Counted from the stretch's first letter, positions 33,685-43,183 are shown. The stretch: 57,235 bases of DNA from Rhodothermales bacterium (GCA_034439735.1 JAWXAX010000098.1:1-57235); one strand, 5' to 3'. Notes: generated from the sequence alone by a model not told the origin. Translations and numbers: made by a program.

Positions 33685-34911
33685 TTAGCGATCTTTCGTT
33701 TTCTTGATCTGATGATTGTAGGTATCGGCGATATACAGGGTGAACGTGACTTCATCGTAGAAAATTCCCATGGGCGTGTTGAGCCGGGCCTCCGTCGCCG
33801 GCGTGCCGTCGGGCGAGTTGCCGGCCTCGCCAGTGCCCGCGACGGTAGTGATGAAGCCGAAGGGGTCGACTTTTCGGATGACGTGGTTGCCGGAGTCGGC
33901 GATGTAGATGTGATGATCTTCCCGGAAGATGACATCGGTCGGTCGGTTGAGTTGTGCCGAGCGCGCGTTGCCTCCGTCCCCGGCATAACCGGGTGAGCCA
34001 TTGCCGGCAATCGTGGTCACTTCACCCGTGAGCACATTGATACGGCGGACGCGGTGATTTTCGGTATCGGCGACCACCAGCGTCCAGTCGTGGGTGTTCA
34101 TGTGGATTTTGCCGCCTGGCGTGGGCAGCTCGTCATCGGGGAAGTGGTAACGAGCGATTCCGAGGGGGCCGTCGGAGAAGCCGGCTTGCTCGCCGGAATA
34201 GGTGGAGATCACGCCGTCCAGCCCGATGCGTCGAATGCGCTGGTTGTGCTGGTCGGAGACATACATGTCGCCGTTGGGGTCGAAGATGAAGCTGCTTGGC
34301 AGGTTCATGCGCGCCTGAACAGCCGGGCCTCCGTCGCCATCGAACCCGGGCGTGGTGCCATAAAAATCAACGGCACGGAGCGTGACCGGGTTGATCACCT
34401 TGACCTTCCCATTCTGCCAATCGCTCACGTAGAAATGCCCGCGGGGGCTTATGGTGAGATCGGTCGGGAGCTGGAGCTGGAGTTGACCGGCGTCGCCTTC
34501 GGTGCCGTCGCCGGGCATGCCGCTGCCGATGAAGGAAATGACGCTGCCGTCGGGCGTGATCTGGCGGATGGCGTGGTTCTGCCAGTCCACCACATACAGA
34601 TCCCCGGTTTGCGCGAGCGTAAGAGGCGGCATCGCGACGTCGATCGGGAAGTTGAACCGGGCGTCGTGCGCCGGCCCGCCGTTGCCGGAGAAGCCGGCTT
34701 CTCCGGCAACGCCGGCGACGGTGCACAATGGCCCTTCCTCCATGCAGGCGTCGGGACGATCTGGACCGGTCTCGACGGGGTCGTTGAACTCGGAGAAGTC
34801 TGGATTAAAATCGCAGCCGGCCACACAAAACGCGCCAAGCACCGCGAAGCGGATGAAGCGGTTGAACGCCCATTCAATACGGGGAGAGCGGATGTGTGGC
34901 AGCAGGGTCAT
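33685..34911 (-). CDS. NHL-repeat beta-propeller lipoprotein (first copy)
   Basis: This 408-residue protein has a lipobox (VAGC) after a signal peptide, a short spacer with a CMEEGPLCTVAG disulphide candidate, and about six NHL repeats with motifs such as GDLYVVDWQNHAIRQI, GDMYVSDQHNQRIRRI and HIYIADSGNHVIRKV. GDGG-type loops (PGFDGDGGPA, YAGDGGN) sit between the blades. It is probably surface- or periplasm-anchored. It is clearly paralogous to the copy at 35032-36213 and is translationally coupled to the cytochrome-like gene. No catalytic residues are known for this layout. Confidence 0.85.
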   Translation of the reverse strand: MTLLPHIRSPRIEWAFNRFIRFAVLGAFCVAGCDFNPDFSEFNDPVETGPDRPDACMEEGPLCTVAGVAGEAGFSGNGGPAHDARFNFPIDVAMPPLTLAQTGDLYVVDWQNHAIRQITPDGSVISFIGSGMPGDGTEGDAGQLQLQLPTDLTISPRGHFYVSDWQNGKVKVINPVTLRAVDFYGTTPGFDGDGGPAVQARMNLPSSFIFDPNGDMYVSDQHNQRIRRIGLDGVISTYSGEQAGFSDGPLGIARYHFPDDELPTPGGKIHMNTHDWTLVVADTENHRVRRINVLTGEVTTIAGNGSPGYAGDGGNARSAQLNRPTDVIFREDHHIYIADSGNHVIRKVDPFGFITTVAGTGEAGNSPDGTPATEARLNTPMGIFYDEVTFTLYIADTYNHQIKKTKDR

Positions 34912-34955
34912 GCGTGCGGACAGGAAATAACGACGAGAAACGAAAGCGGATCGGG

Positions 34956-35011
34956 AAAAAGTGGAAGGGCTGGAGACACGAGGGTTTACGAATCCTCATC
35001 CCTCCAGCCCT
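34956..35011 (-). terminator. Hairpin between the two NHL-lipoprotein genes
   Basis: A 10-bp stem (AGGGCTGGAG at 34966-34975 and CTCCAGCCCT at 35002-35011) with an inner hairpin-like loop is followed on the minus strand by CTTCCACTTTTTC. It is a plausible terminator of the second NHL gene, which is transcribed first. It would make the remaining four genes a separate or partly read-through unit. Confidence 0.6.
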
Positions 35012-35031
35012 CTTGTGCGGACATTCGCGAA

Positions 35032-36213
35032 TTATTCCGCGTGGCTGAGGTCGACGCGTTTAATCTGATGGTTAAACGTGTCAGCGATGTACAGCAGGTG
35101 GTTCGCTTCGTCGTAGGCGATGCCGTACGGGCGATCCAGTTCGGCTTCCGTGGCCAGTGTGGCGTCCTCGGAGAAGCCGCGCGTTCCGGTGCCGGCAACC
35201 GTCGAGACGTTGCCCGCGACGTCGATCTTGCGGATCACGTTATTTTCGGCGTCGGCGATGAACAGTTCCTGATCGTGCGTGAGGTACACGTCGGCTGGGG
35301 CGTTAAAGGTGGCCGCCGTTGCCGGCCCGCCGTCGCCGGTGTAGCCGGCCGTGCCGGTGCCGCCGATGGTCGTGACCGCACCCGTCGCCAGATCGATCTT
35401 GCGGATACGATGGTTCTGCGTGTCGGCCATGTAGAGGGTCGTGCGATCGTCGTTGATCGCGATACGGCCGCCCGGGCCGGCGTCGGGACCAGCGGGCAGC
35501 GAGAACTGCGCGGCTATGCCGACGCCATCCGCGTAGCCGCGGGCGCCGCCGGCGAACGTGTTGATCGTCCCGTCCGTCGTGACCTTCCGGATGCGCTGGT
35601 TGGCCTGGTCGGAGATGTACATATTGCCGTCGAAGTCGAATACGAGGCTGCTCGGCAGGTCCATCTTAGCCGCCGTCGCGGGGCCGCCGTCGCCCACGAA
35701 GCCCTGGGTGCTGCCCACGGCGACCGACGTTTCCATGGTCGCGCTGTCGAACTTTTTGATCTTCCAGTTGTGCCAGGCAACCAGGTAGTAGTCGCCATCG
35801 TCACCGATCACGAAGCCGGTCGGGTGGTTCAACGACAGCTGGTCGGCAGGGCCGACGTTGTCGTCGCCGAGCTGACTGATCCCGATGAAGTTCTCCGTGA
35901 TGCCGGCCGGCGTAATCTTACGGACGACGTGGTTGTTCCAGTCGGTGATATACAGTTCGCCGGCCGTTCCGACGGTCACATCGACAGGCCAGTAGTGGAG
36001 GGACTCGATGGCAAGCGTGCCTTCTCGGGTGAACCCCGCGCTGCCGGCGACACCCGATACGTTGCAGAGGATGCCTTCTCCGCCACAGGCTTCAGCCTCG
36101 GGATCCGAAGCTCCGTCGCATCCCATCAGGCCGACACTCAGGCCGAGCGCCAGAGCCAGGGAAGAAAGACCTTTGACGCTTCTTAGCGTCGTAAAGACGC
36201 GATTCGTTTTCAT
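35032..36213 (-). CDS. NHL-repeat beta-propeller lipoprotein (second copy)
   Basis: The 393-residue protein starts with a signal peptide and lipobox (LMGC), then a short cysteine-containing spacer (EACGGEGILCNVSGVAG) and six NHL repeats, for example GELYITDWNNHVVRKI, GNMYISDQANQRIRKV and ELFIADAENNVIRKI. It shares the spacer cysteine pattern and loop motifs with the first copy. A GGAGG ribosome-binding site precedes the start at 36224-36228. It is the first gene of the cluster and has its own likely terminator. Function is not known. Confidence 0.85.
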   Translation of the reverse strand: MKTNRVFTTLRSVKGLSSLALALGLSVGLMGCDGASDPEAEACGGEGILCNVSGVAGSAGFTREGTLAIESLHYWPVDVTVGTAGELYITDWNNHVVRKITPAGITENFIGISQLGDDNVGPADQLSLNHPTGFVIGDDGDYYLVAWHNWKIKKFDSATMETSVAVGSTQGFVGDGGPATAAKMDLPSSLVFDFDGNMYISDQANQRIRKVTTDGTINTFAGGARGYADGVGIAAQFSLPAGPDAGPGGRIAINDDRTTLYMADTQNHRIRKIDLATGAVTTIGGTGTAGYTGDGGPATAATFNAPADVYLTHDQELFIADAENNVIRKIDVAGNVSTVAGTGTRGFSEDATLATEAELDRPYGIAYDEANHLLYIADTFNHQIKRVDLSHAE

Positions 36214-36792
36214 GTAGTAATTACCTCCAGAATAGTTAGGACTATGCGAATTGCAGAGTTGATTTTGGGTGCATCGTGTAGGTACGAGCCGGTGGAGCTC
36301 GTTGCCGTGGGACTAAGTAACGCAATTGATGTGAGGGACTGCAATCGCATGCATGTGTGGCGGGGGATGCCCTACATCCCCCTGGAATCTGACTATGATC
36401 GGCATTTTGACAGGCATTGGCAGGTTATCGTGGGAGTAGTATGTGGTAGCGTTTGATTCCAGGAGTGGCCTTCCCATCACATGAAGATGTGAGCATAGCC
36501 AAAGGCGCATATGTAAGGAGTCAATTCAACCCTGTCGAAGCGCCGACGTAGACGTATCATCCTGTTTCATCCCGATCTGCGCGCCTGCCGGGCCCCACGT
36601 TTAAGGAATCGTACGAAATACGCGATCCTTCGAAACAACGTGTCCCGCCTACCGCGCCCGGCCCGGGACTCCAGTCAGCCCCTCGCCTCTCATGATGCGC
36701 CCCGCCGCTTTGCGGCGACACGCAGTCGACCTCTACCGGGGTCGCCTTCGTCGATTCACCGGACCTCGGCCCGAGTTCCTGCCTATCGGACG
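36214..36792. other. Gene-free stretch between divergent NHL-lipoprotein and kinase genes
   Basis: This 579-base divergent spacer must hold the promoters of both flanking genes. It contains the ribosome-binding site of the NHL lipoprotein (CCTCC at 36224-36228, read GGAGG on the minus strand) and a perfect 8-bp hairpin GGGGGATG/CATCCCCC with a 5-base loop (36362-36382). The last 150 bases are open in the kinase frame but GC-biased and without coding character. No recognised operator is seen. Confidence 0.55.
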
Positions 36793-39726
36793 ATGCCTAC
36801 AATGACCCACAGAATACCTATGCGTATGTTTTGCCGGATCGCTTGTGCGGCGATCCTTCTGTACGGCATGACTTCGCCGGCTGTGGCCGGAAGCCGTGTC
36901 CCGTTTCGTCACTATTCGATTTCCGAGGGACTGCCGCACGAAAACGTAAAAGCGCTGGCCCAGACGGCGGATGGCCGGCTGTGGATCGGCACGTCCGCCG
37001 GGTTGAGTGTGTTCAACGGGGCGGAGTTTATCGACATCGACTTCGCCGATCTGGCCACGCCGGCGTCGGTCTACGAGCTGGAGGCCATGCCGGACGGTAG
37101 CCTCTGGGTGGCTACTGTATCCCACGGGGTGTGGTTCGTCCAGGACGGTAGGGCGACCCAGCCGTTTCCGATGCTGGCCAACGAGCGGATCCATCGCTTC
37201 GTCCTGCGCGAGGATACATTATTTTTGTTTGGACCTCAGATGAGATGGTCCATCGATCTCGCCACGCAGACGATTGGACGATCCCCCTACCGGTATGCCG
37301 CCGGGACGCCGCAGGGCGCCGGCATCGTCAGCGCCGATATCGCTGCGGACGGCACGGTGTGGGTACTCGACGGCCGGCTGGGGCCGGGCCGGATGATGGA
37401 AGATGGTGTCGTCCACTTCCGTCAGGAGCTCGCGCAGATGCAGGCCTCGACCTGGCGCTTTCTCCGCTTCGACATGTATGGTACCGGCTGGGTCACGCAT
37501 CAGCACGAGGGCCTCTACCGGATCGTTTCTGACGGTTCCCTCGAACTCGTCCTTGCCGCGAACGGGGCCGAACACATATGCGTCACGCCGGATCGCATCG
37601 CCGTGGCCTCCGGGCGGCTCGGCGGCCTCATGTGGGATCTTCAGAAAGAGGCGCCCATCACCCCACTCGATGAACAACGCGGGCTACCCACCAACCGGAT
37701 CAACTGCCTCTTTCGCGACAATGAGGGCAATACGTGGATCGGCACGCAGGACGGCTTGGTGCAACTGATCAACCCGGGTGTGGAACATGTGATGGAAGCG
37801 GCCGGCCAACCCCTGGTCGAGCTCGAAGGCATCGGCCGCGCCGGCGACGGTTCGATCTGGGTTGCGTCTCGGACGGGGGGCCTCGTGCGGGTTGCCCCAC
37901 AACCCGGCGTGTTTCAGCCCGCCCCTGACGCGCGGTGGACGGCGCTCATCGATGGCCAGGACGGTCAGCTGTATGCGCTGGAGGACCACGCCTGGTATCG
38001 GTTCGCCAGCGCGGAGCGCTGGGTTCAGGTCGGACCGCACGATGGCGCAATCCGCGGGGTTGTGGATGGCGCCGGCGCCGGCTTCTTCAAACAATCGGAC
38101 GGCCTCTATCGGCACGATCCCGATGGCACGAAAGATCGGCTTGTGAACTGGTTGCCGGATGAGCGCATGTTGTACGAACACACCCTGACGCCCGACGGCA
38201 GGCTCCTGGTGTGGGATAACGGCCGGCTGCTCGACGTGGAGAAGCAGTCGTCCGCCGATACCGGCGTGGCGGAGGTCCGGGTGATCGCGGAGTTTCCAGC
38301 GCTGCGCGGCGTGGGCGTCCGAACGGTCGCGATGGATTCAGGGCGTCGCATCTGGGTGTCGCTGCAAGGTCGCGGGCTGTTTTGCATCCAGGGAGACGAT
38401 GTACTCTTCGTACTCCCGGACCAGGAGATCACGCGTGTCGAGCAACTCAACGATAGCTTGATGGCCGTCGAGGCCCACGACGGCCTGCACGCCTTCGCCT
38501 TTCGGCAGATCGATAACGGCATTCGCCGGCTCCGCCTGGGCAATGCCGTAAAAAAAGCATTGACGCCCCGGTATCACATTGGACAGTCGGATGGCCTGTT
38601 GTCCAGTATCGTAGCCGGCGCAGTGACTAGCGCCGAAGCGCTCTGGGTCGCCCATCCGGGCGGCCTCACCGTCATGCCGCTTTCGGTTGTATACCGCGAG
38701 CTGCCCCCACCTACCGTGTTGCTCACGGCGGTGAATTTGAACGGAATCAACAACACGCCGGCCCTGCCGCTGCGTTTTTCTGCCCGCGACCGGAATGTAG
38801 GTTTTTCGTTCAGTTCCACAGCATTCGCCAGCCAGCATCGGGTGTATTACCGCTACCGGTTGCGTGGCTTCGACAACATGTGGCGGGAAACCGATGAAAA
38901 CGCGGTGCACTACGCGGACCTTCCCTCGGGTTCATACCAGTTCGAGGTGCAGGCCGGCGTGGAGCCCAATGTATTCAGTCAGGCAGTAGCCTACGCATTT
39001 GCGATTCCGAGACCGTTCCATGAACACCCGATTGTGTGGGCCTCCGCACTGTTGCTCTTACTCGGTGCGCTGTATGGCGGTCATCGGTACCGCGTCCGCC
39101 ACCTCGTCCATATCGAACGTACACGCACCCAGATCGCGATGGATCTTCACGACGACATCGGAAGCTCCCTGATGAGTCTGTCCCTGCTCTCCACCATGGC
39201 GCGCCAGCGTAGCGAGCAGAAGGAAGAGGTATCGCCGCTATTGTCGGAAATCGGCCTCACCGCTAGCGCACTCGTAGATAGTATGTCCGACATCGTATGG
39301 GCGATCGATCCGATGCAGGATACGTTTCGAAGCGTCATCGAACGGCTCCAGGGGTTCGCGCAACGGATGACGGCGTCCAGCGATATCGATATCGAATGGC
39401 AGATCGGGCCGGAGATCGATGCGATCGTGTTTCCGCCCCGCGTTCGGCGCAATCTCTACCTGATTGTGAAGGAAGCGATGACAAACGCGATCAAACACAG
39501 CGGGAGCGCGATGATCGTGATTCGTATGCGATCGGAGGAGCATGCATTGACTGTGGAGGTGGAAGACAGCGGCAAGGGGCTCCCATCGGGCACGCCGGCC
39601 GGAGGATATGGCTTACGGACGATGCGCATGCGCGCCGGCAAATCCGGCGCATCGCTCTTCATCCACGCCGTCGAGCAGGGCGGCACCCGTGTTACCGTCC
39701 GCTGCCCGTTTAATGCACAGGCCTGA
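36793..39726 (+). CDS. Two-component propeller sensor histidine kinase (Y_Y_Y type)
   Basis: The 977-residue protein has a signal peptide or signal anchor (CRIACAAILLYGMTSPAVAG), a periplasmic beta-propeller of two-component-regulator-propeller repeats (SEGLPHENVKALAQ, DGRLWIGTSAGLSVF, NTWIGTQDGLVQLI), a Y_Y_Y domain (YRYRLRGFDNMWRE, LPSGSYQFEVQA), one membrane helix (IVWASALLLLLGALYGGH) and a NarL-type HisKA_3 domain with MDLHDDIGSSLMSL (H786) plus HATPase. Such sensors usually respond to a polymer or its breakdown product. The cognate regulator is the next gene. Start 36793 is the first ATG of a plausible signal peptide region; 36820 is an alternative. Confidence 0.86.
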   Translation: MPTMTHRIPMRMFCRIACAAILLYGMTSPAVAGSRVPFRHYSISEGLPHENVKALAQTADGRLWIGTSAGLSVFNGAEFIDIDFADLATPASVYELEAMPDGSLWVATVSHGVWFVQDGRATQPFPMLANERIHRFVLREDTLFLFGPQMRWSIDLATQTIGRSPYRYAAGTPQGAGIVSADIAADGTVWVLDGRLGPGRMMEDGVVHFRQELAQMQASTWRFLRFDMYGTGWVTHQHEGLYRIVSDGSLELVLAANGAEHICVTPDRIAVASGRLGGLMWDLQKEAPITPLDEQRGLPTNRINCLFRDNEGNTWIGTQDGLVQLINPGVEHVMEAAGQPLVELEGIGRAGDGSIWVASRTGGLVRVAPQPGVFQPAPDARWTALIDGQDGQLYALEDHAWYRFASAERWVQVGPHDGAIRGVVDGAGAGFFKQSDGLYRHDPDGTKDRLVNWLPDERMLYEHTLTPDGRLLVWDNGRLLDVEKQSSADTGVAEVRVIAEFPALRGVGVRTVAMDSGRRIWVSLQGRGLFCIQGDDVLFVLPDQEITRVEQLNDSLMAVEAHDGLHAFAFRQIDNGIRRLRLGNAVKKALTPRYHIGQSDGLLSSIVAGAVTSAEALWVAHPGGLTVMPLSVVYRELPPPTVLLTAVNLNGINNTPALPLRFSARDRNVGFSFSSTAFASQHRVYYRYRLRGFDNMWRETDENAVHYADLPSGSYQFEVQAGVEPNVFSQAVAYAFAIPRPFHEHPIVWASALLLLLGALYGGHRYRVRHLVHIERTRTQIAMDLHDDIGSSLMSLSLLSTMARQRSEQKEEVSPLLSEIGLTASALVDSMSDIVWAIDPMQDTFRSVIERLQGFAQRMTASSDIDIEWQIGPEIDAIVFPPRVRRNLYLIVKEAMTNAIKHSGSAMIVIRMRSEEHALTVEVEDSGKGLPSGTPAGGYGLRTMRMRAGKSGASLFIHAVEQGGTRVTVRCPFNAQA

Positions 39727-39742
39727 ACCCATTGCCAACCCC

Positions 39743-40417
39743 ATGAGCACATCCCCTGAATCGAGTATCGCCGTCGCCATCGTGGAAGATGACAACGGGC
39801 TGCGGCAGGGCATGCGGTGGATGATCGAGTCCTCGCCTGGCTTCCTGTGTTACGGGGCCTATGGCTCGTGTGAGGAGGCCATAGGGACCTGGCGAGCCAC
39901 ACCTCCGCCGGCTGGGCTCATCGTGCTCATGGATGTCGGGCTGCCGGGCATGACGGGCATCGAGGGCACCCGGATCGTGCGCCAGGAGTGGCCGGGTTTG
40001 CTCATCCTCACAATCACGATGTTTGAGGATACAGATACGATCCTCCAGGCCATTCGCGCTGGCGCCGTCGGGTACCTGATCAAATCCATCGCGCCGCCCG
40101 ACCTGCTCCAGGCCATTCGTGTGGTTCGCGGCGGGGGGAGTTTTCTTTCAGGGCCCGTGGCCCTCAAAATCCTCGAACAGTTCCAGCATACCGGCGATCC
40201 GCGCTCCGAATACGAGCTGTCGCCGCGTGAGGAGGAGATTCTCCAGGGCCTCGTGAACGGGTATACCTACAAGCGCCTTGCGGATCATCTCGGCATAAGC
40301 ATCGATACCGTCCGCTCCCACATCAAGAATCTGTACGACAAGCTGCACGTCCACTCGCGGAACGAGGCGGTGGCGCTGGCCGTCCGATACGGCCTTCGCC
40401 CGAAGGAGACGGCCTGA
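39743..40417 (+). CDS. NarL/FixJ-family response regulator
   Basis: This 224-residue regulator has a receiver domain with acidic pocket EDD (E15-D17), phospho-acceptor D64 in LMDVGLPG and a conserved lysine in LIKSIAPP. A C-terminal LuxR-type HTH follows, with LSPREEEILQGLVNGYTYKRLAD and the recognition helix ISIDTVRSHIKNLYDKL. It lies 16 bases after the propeller kinase and is its evident partner. An alternative start at 39713 would overlap the kinase gene. The target genes are unknown. Confidence 0.94.
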   Translation: MSTSPESSIAVAIVEDDNGLRQGMRWMIESSPGFLCYGAYGSCEEAIGTWRATPPPAGLIVLMDVGLPGMTGIEGTRIVRQEWPGLLILTITMFEDTDTILQAIRAGAVGYLIKSIAPPDLLQAIRVVRGGGSFLSGPVALKILEQFQHTGDPRSEYELSPREEEILQGLVNGYTYKRLADHLGISIDTVRSHIKNLYDKLHVHSRNEAVALAVRYGLRPKETA

Positions 40418-40425
40418 AGGGTTGA

Positions 40426-41598
40426 TCAGGCTGTCGGCAACACGAGTTTAAAGGTGGAACCGACACCCTTTTTGCTGACGACTTCGATGCGACCCTCCAT
40501 GAGCCCCACAAACAGTTTCGCCAGCGCCAGGCCCAGGCCGGCGCCAGGGTACGTTCGATTGAGGCGGTCGTCCTCCTGCGTGAACGGGGTGAAAAGCATG
40601 TCCATGAATTCGGTCGACATCCCGATGCCGGTATCCGTCACCTCGATTTCTACCTCGTGCCCCTGGTGGTGGGTCGCCAGGCGTACGATGCCGGTGTCGG
40701 TGAACTTGGCGGCGTTCGAGAGCAGGATATCGAGCACCTGATAGAGGCGCTTACGGTCGCTCCGGACCATGATCTCGTCGCCATCGAGTTCCAGTTCGAA
40801 GCGGACGCCTTTCCGCGCCAGCAGCTCCCCATTCTGATTCGCTACCGGGCGCAGCGTATCATGCAGACCAATGGGGAGGAGCGGGAGCTGTCGCATGTTA
40901 GATAGGTCGAACAGCTCATTGGTGAGCAGCAGTAACTTCTGGGCGTTTTCGTGGATGGCCGTGGTGAACTCGTCAATCTGAGGCGGAAGCCCCGCCGGCA
41001 TCGCCGCCCCAAGTTCCGTCAGCTCCTGACGCAGCAACTCGGCGTAGCCGTTGATGACCCCGAGCGGGGTGCGAAATTCGTGGCTCATCGTGTGGATGAA
41101 CACGTGCTGCATCTGCGCCAACCAGTCGTCCGGAGGCGCAGGATGCGCCGTGACGGACGGCGCTTTGGCCTGGATCTTCTCCTCCTCCCTGTCAAACACC
41201 AGCACGGCGCCCTGGACGGTCTGCCGTGCATCTCGGACGGCGGTCCCGCGAATACGAAGCGGGTGCGCGGTGGATTCCGGGCCCATCCGGTAGAGCGACG
41301 TAAGGGAAAAGTCGGTAGCCCGGCCATTTAGCAGCGCACGAATCGAAGCGAGTAACCCTTCATCAAACCCGCTAAGATGGTACATGGTGAGCGGGTTCAA
41401 GCTCCTATCGAAGAACGACGTGTCGAACAACGACCAGAACCGAGCATTGGCATACAGCACCTTACCGGCCGCGTTCATGAACAGCGTCGCCGAAGGGGAG
41501 TGCTCGATAAAGAGGTGCAACTGAGGTATCGGCGCATCGTGCCCTGGAAGGCCATCGCCTTCGGTTGAGGAGCCGACTACAAAACGCTCAATTTCCAT
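40426..41598 (-). CDS. PAS-domain sensor histidine kinase, soluble
   Basis: The 390-residue protein has one PAS domain (about 25-140, with FIEHSPSATLFMNAAGKVLY), a HisKA domain with HTMSHEFRTPLGVINGY (H173) and a HATPase domain with NAAKFTDTG, DTGIGMS and GAGLGLALAK. No membrane helix is seen. It converges on the NarL-type regulator gene with only 8 bases between stops, so transcription of the two is opposed. No own regulator is adjacent. The ATG at 41598 fits the start of the PAS region; a longer upstream frame is composition-poor. Confidence 0.87.
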   Translation of the reverse strand: MEIERFVVGSSTEGDGLPGHDAPIPQLHLFIEHSPSATLFMNAAGKVLYANARFWSLFDTSFFDRSLNPLTMYHLSGFDEGLLASIRALLNGRATDFSLTSLYRMGPESTAHPLRIRGTAVRDARQTVQGAVLVFDREEEKIQAKAPSVTAHPAPPDDWLAQMQHVFIHTMSHEFRTPLGVINGYAELLRQELTELGAAMPAGLPPQIDEFTTAIHENAQKLLLLTNELFDLSNMRQLPLLPIGLHDTLRPVANQNGELLARKGVRFELELDGDEIMVRSDRKRLYQVLDILLSNAAKFTDTGIVRLATHHQGHEVEIEVTDTGIGMSTEFMDMLFTPFTQEDDRLNRTYPGAGLGLALAKLFVGLMEGRIEVVSKKGVGSTFKLVLPTA

Positions 41599-41926
41599 GG
41601 AGGTACGAGGTCGCGCCGGGTGAAGTCGCCGGCAGCGGTGGACCGCCGGCCAGGCCGGCGACGGATGGTACGAATGCGTCTCCCCGGGTGCAACATGGCG
41701 CGTGGGACGGGGGTACTTTTTCGGGACGCCGGGATGAGGCTGACGCCAGGAAGGTATTTTCTCAATCGGGGACTTATTCCAGTAAGCAGGACGGATGTCC
41801 GCCGCGGAAGATGCCCTCTGCGCTGGATCCACGCGAGTCGCGGCTCTTGCCGATCCCCATCGCGTGGGTCACCGTAGTGTAAATCAAATTCGGGGCCAAA
41901 GTGTGCAAAGGGCGCTACGAATGGAC
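41599..41926. other. Gene-free stretch upstream of the PAS kinase
   Basis: This 328-base spacer between the PAS kinase start and the MFS stop (both minus strand) holds a GC-rich short palindrome CCGCCGGCCAGGCCGGCG at about 41643-41660, which may form a hairpin. The long reverse frame through it continues the MFS shadow frame and is not coding. No other feature is recognised. Confidence 0.4.
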
Positions 41927-43183
41927 TCAGGCGTGGCTCGCGGCATCCCCTCTGCGCTCGGCCGGCACAACGGCCTGGAGCCACGCCAGTCCGCTCAAAA
42001 CCTGCAACGAGGCGAACACCAGGAAAGCGGTCTGCAACGAAAATCCTCCATATTCCAGCATGAGGCTGGCCGCGAGGATCGACAGGCTTTCGGTGCCGAG
42101 TACAAGCAGCATTTCGGATGCGAATACGCGTCCCCGATACGCATCGATCGTGCGCTGCTGGAGGAGGACGGTAGAGAATACCCAGTTGGCGCCACTCGCG
42201 GCATGGGCGCAGCCTACGGCCAGCATGGCGCCGATCGGCCAGGCATGAAATCCGATGGTGAGGTACGACAGCCCGCTCAGGGAGATACAGACCCCGAGCA
42301 CCGCCGGCCATCGTTTCTGGTCGACAAAGAGGTTTCGGGCCAGAACAGGTCCAATGCCGGTCCCGATGCCTCGCGCGAAGAACAGCGCTCCCATACCGGC
42401 GGCCTGGGTGCCCGGGAAAAGCTGTTGCCCCAGCAGCGTCAGCATATACACCGTGGCGCCGCCGCCGACGGCCCAGGCCGTCTTGGCCAGGGCGATTCGG
42501 CCGATCTGCGGCCGGCTCAACAGGTAGCCCCAACCATCGGTAAACTGTCGGTAGGCCGCCCCCAGGGGCGACCCCCTTCCCGCTGGCCCTGTCTGCTGCG
42601 GGATCCGGGTTCGGTAGATGAAGTAGGCGGAGACAAGGTAGGTGGCGCTGTCGATGAGGAAGACCGCGCGGATGCCTAGCCATTCCGTGGCCAGCCCGCC
42701 CACGCCGGCGCCGATCGCCAGCATCACGGACCAGCTGGCCGATGAAAGGGCGTTGGCCGTGATCAGCTCACGGGGAGAGGTGATGTTGGGGAGTGAGGCG
42801 CTCTTCGCGGGATCGAAGACCGATCCGATGATGACCTGGAGGGCGATGAGTAGATACGCCAGCGGCACGTGTTCGGCGCGGTCGACCAGCAGAAAGCCCA
42901 GCACCGCCACGGCGCGGAGAAGGTCGGCTACGATCATGATCTGCCGACGATTGAAGCGGTCCACGAGCAGGCCGGCAACCGGTGATGCCAGCGCCCAGGG
43001 CACCATCTTAAACAGGAATACGCCTCCCATCGCCAGCGGAGAACCCGTAAGGGAGGCGATGAGGCTGTAGAGGGCGATGGTGTTGAACCAGTCGCCGAGG
43101 AGGGAGACCAACTGCCCGGCCCACAGCCGACGGAAGTTGGCGTTGTTTCGAATCAGCTCGACATAACCCGCCTGATCGCGCAT
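41927..43183 (-). CDS. MFS transporter of the EntS/ enterobactin-exporter-like group
   Basis: The 418-residue protein has twelve predicted helices and the MFS loop 2-3 motif AGLLVDRFNRRQIMI. The N-terminus (NFRRLWAGQLVSLLGDWFNTIAL) matches the DHA3/MFS_3 group, which exports drugs or siderophores. The substrate is unknown. It lies on the minus strand after lysS with 42 bases between them; a shared transcript is possible but unproven. Confidence 0.85.
   Translation of the reverse strand: MRDQAGYVELIRNNANFRRLWAGQLVSLLGDWFNTIALYSLIASLTGSPLAMGGVFLFKMVPWALASPVAGLLVDRFNRRQIMIVADLLRAVAVLGFLLVDRAEHVPLAYLLIALQVIIGSVFDPAKSASLPNITSPRELITANALSSASWSVMLAIGAGVGGLATEWLGIRAVFLIDSATYLVSAYFIYRTRIPQQTGPAGRGSPLGAAYRQFTDGWGYLLSRPQIGRIALAKTAWAVGGGATVYMLTLLGQQLFPGTQAAGMGALFFARGIGTGIGPVLARNLFVDQKRWPAVLGVCISLSGLSYLTIGFHAWPIGAMLAVGCAHAASGANWVFSTVLLQQRTIDAYRGRVFASEMLLVLGTESLSILAASLMLEYGGFSLQTAFLVFASLQVLSGLAWLQAVVPAERRGDAASHA

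Noticed and set aside
34054..36186. A 710-codon open frame antisense to the two NHL-lipoprotein genes
   Set aside because: It is a shadow of the NHL blade repeats: valine- and aspartate-rich with no start signal, no ribosome-binding site and no recognisable domain.
36313..36510. A short minus-strand frame with MPIIVRFQGDVG and HPPPHMHAI, faintly like DUF4160
   Set aside because: The resemblance is limited to two short words, the start is weak and the spacer is otherwise non-coding. It is probably chance.
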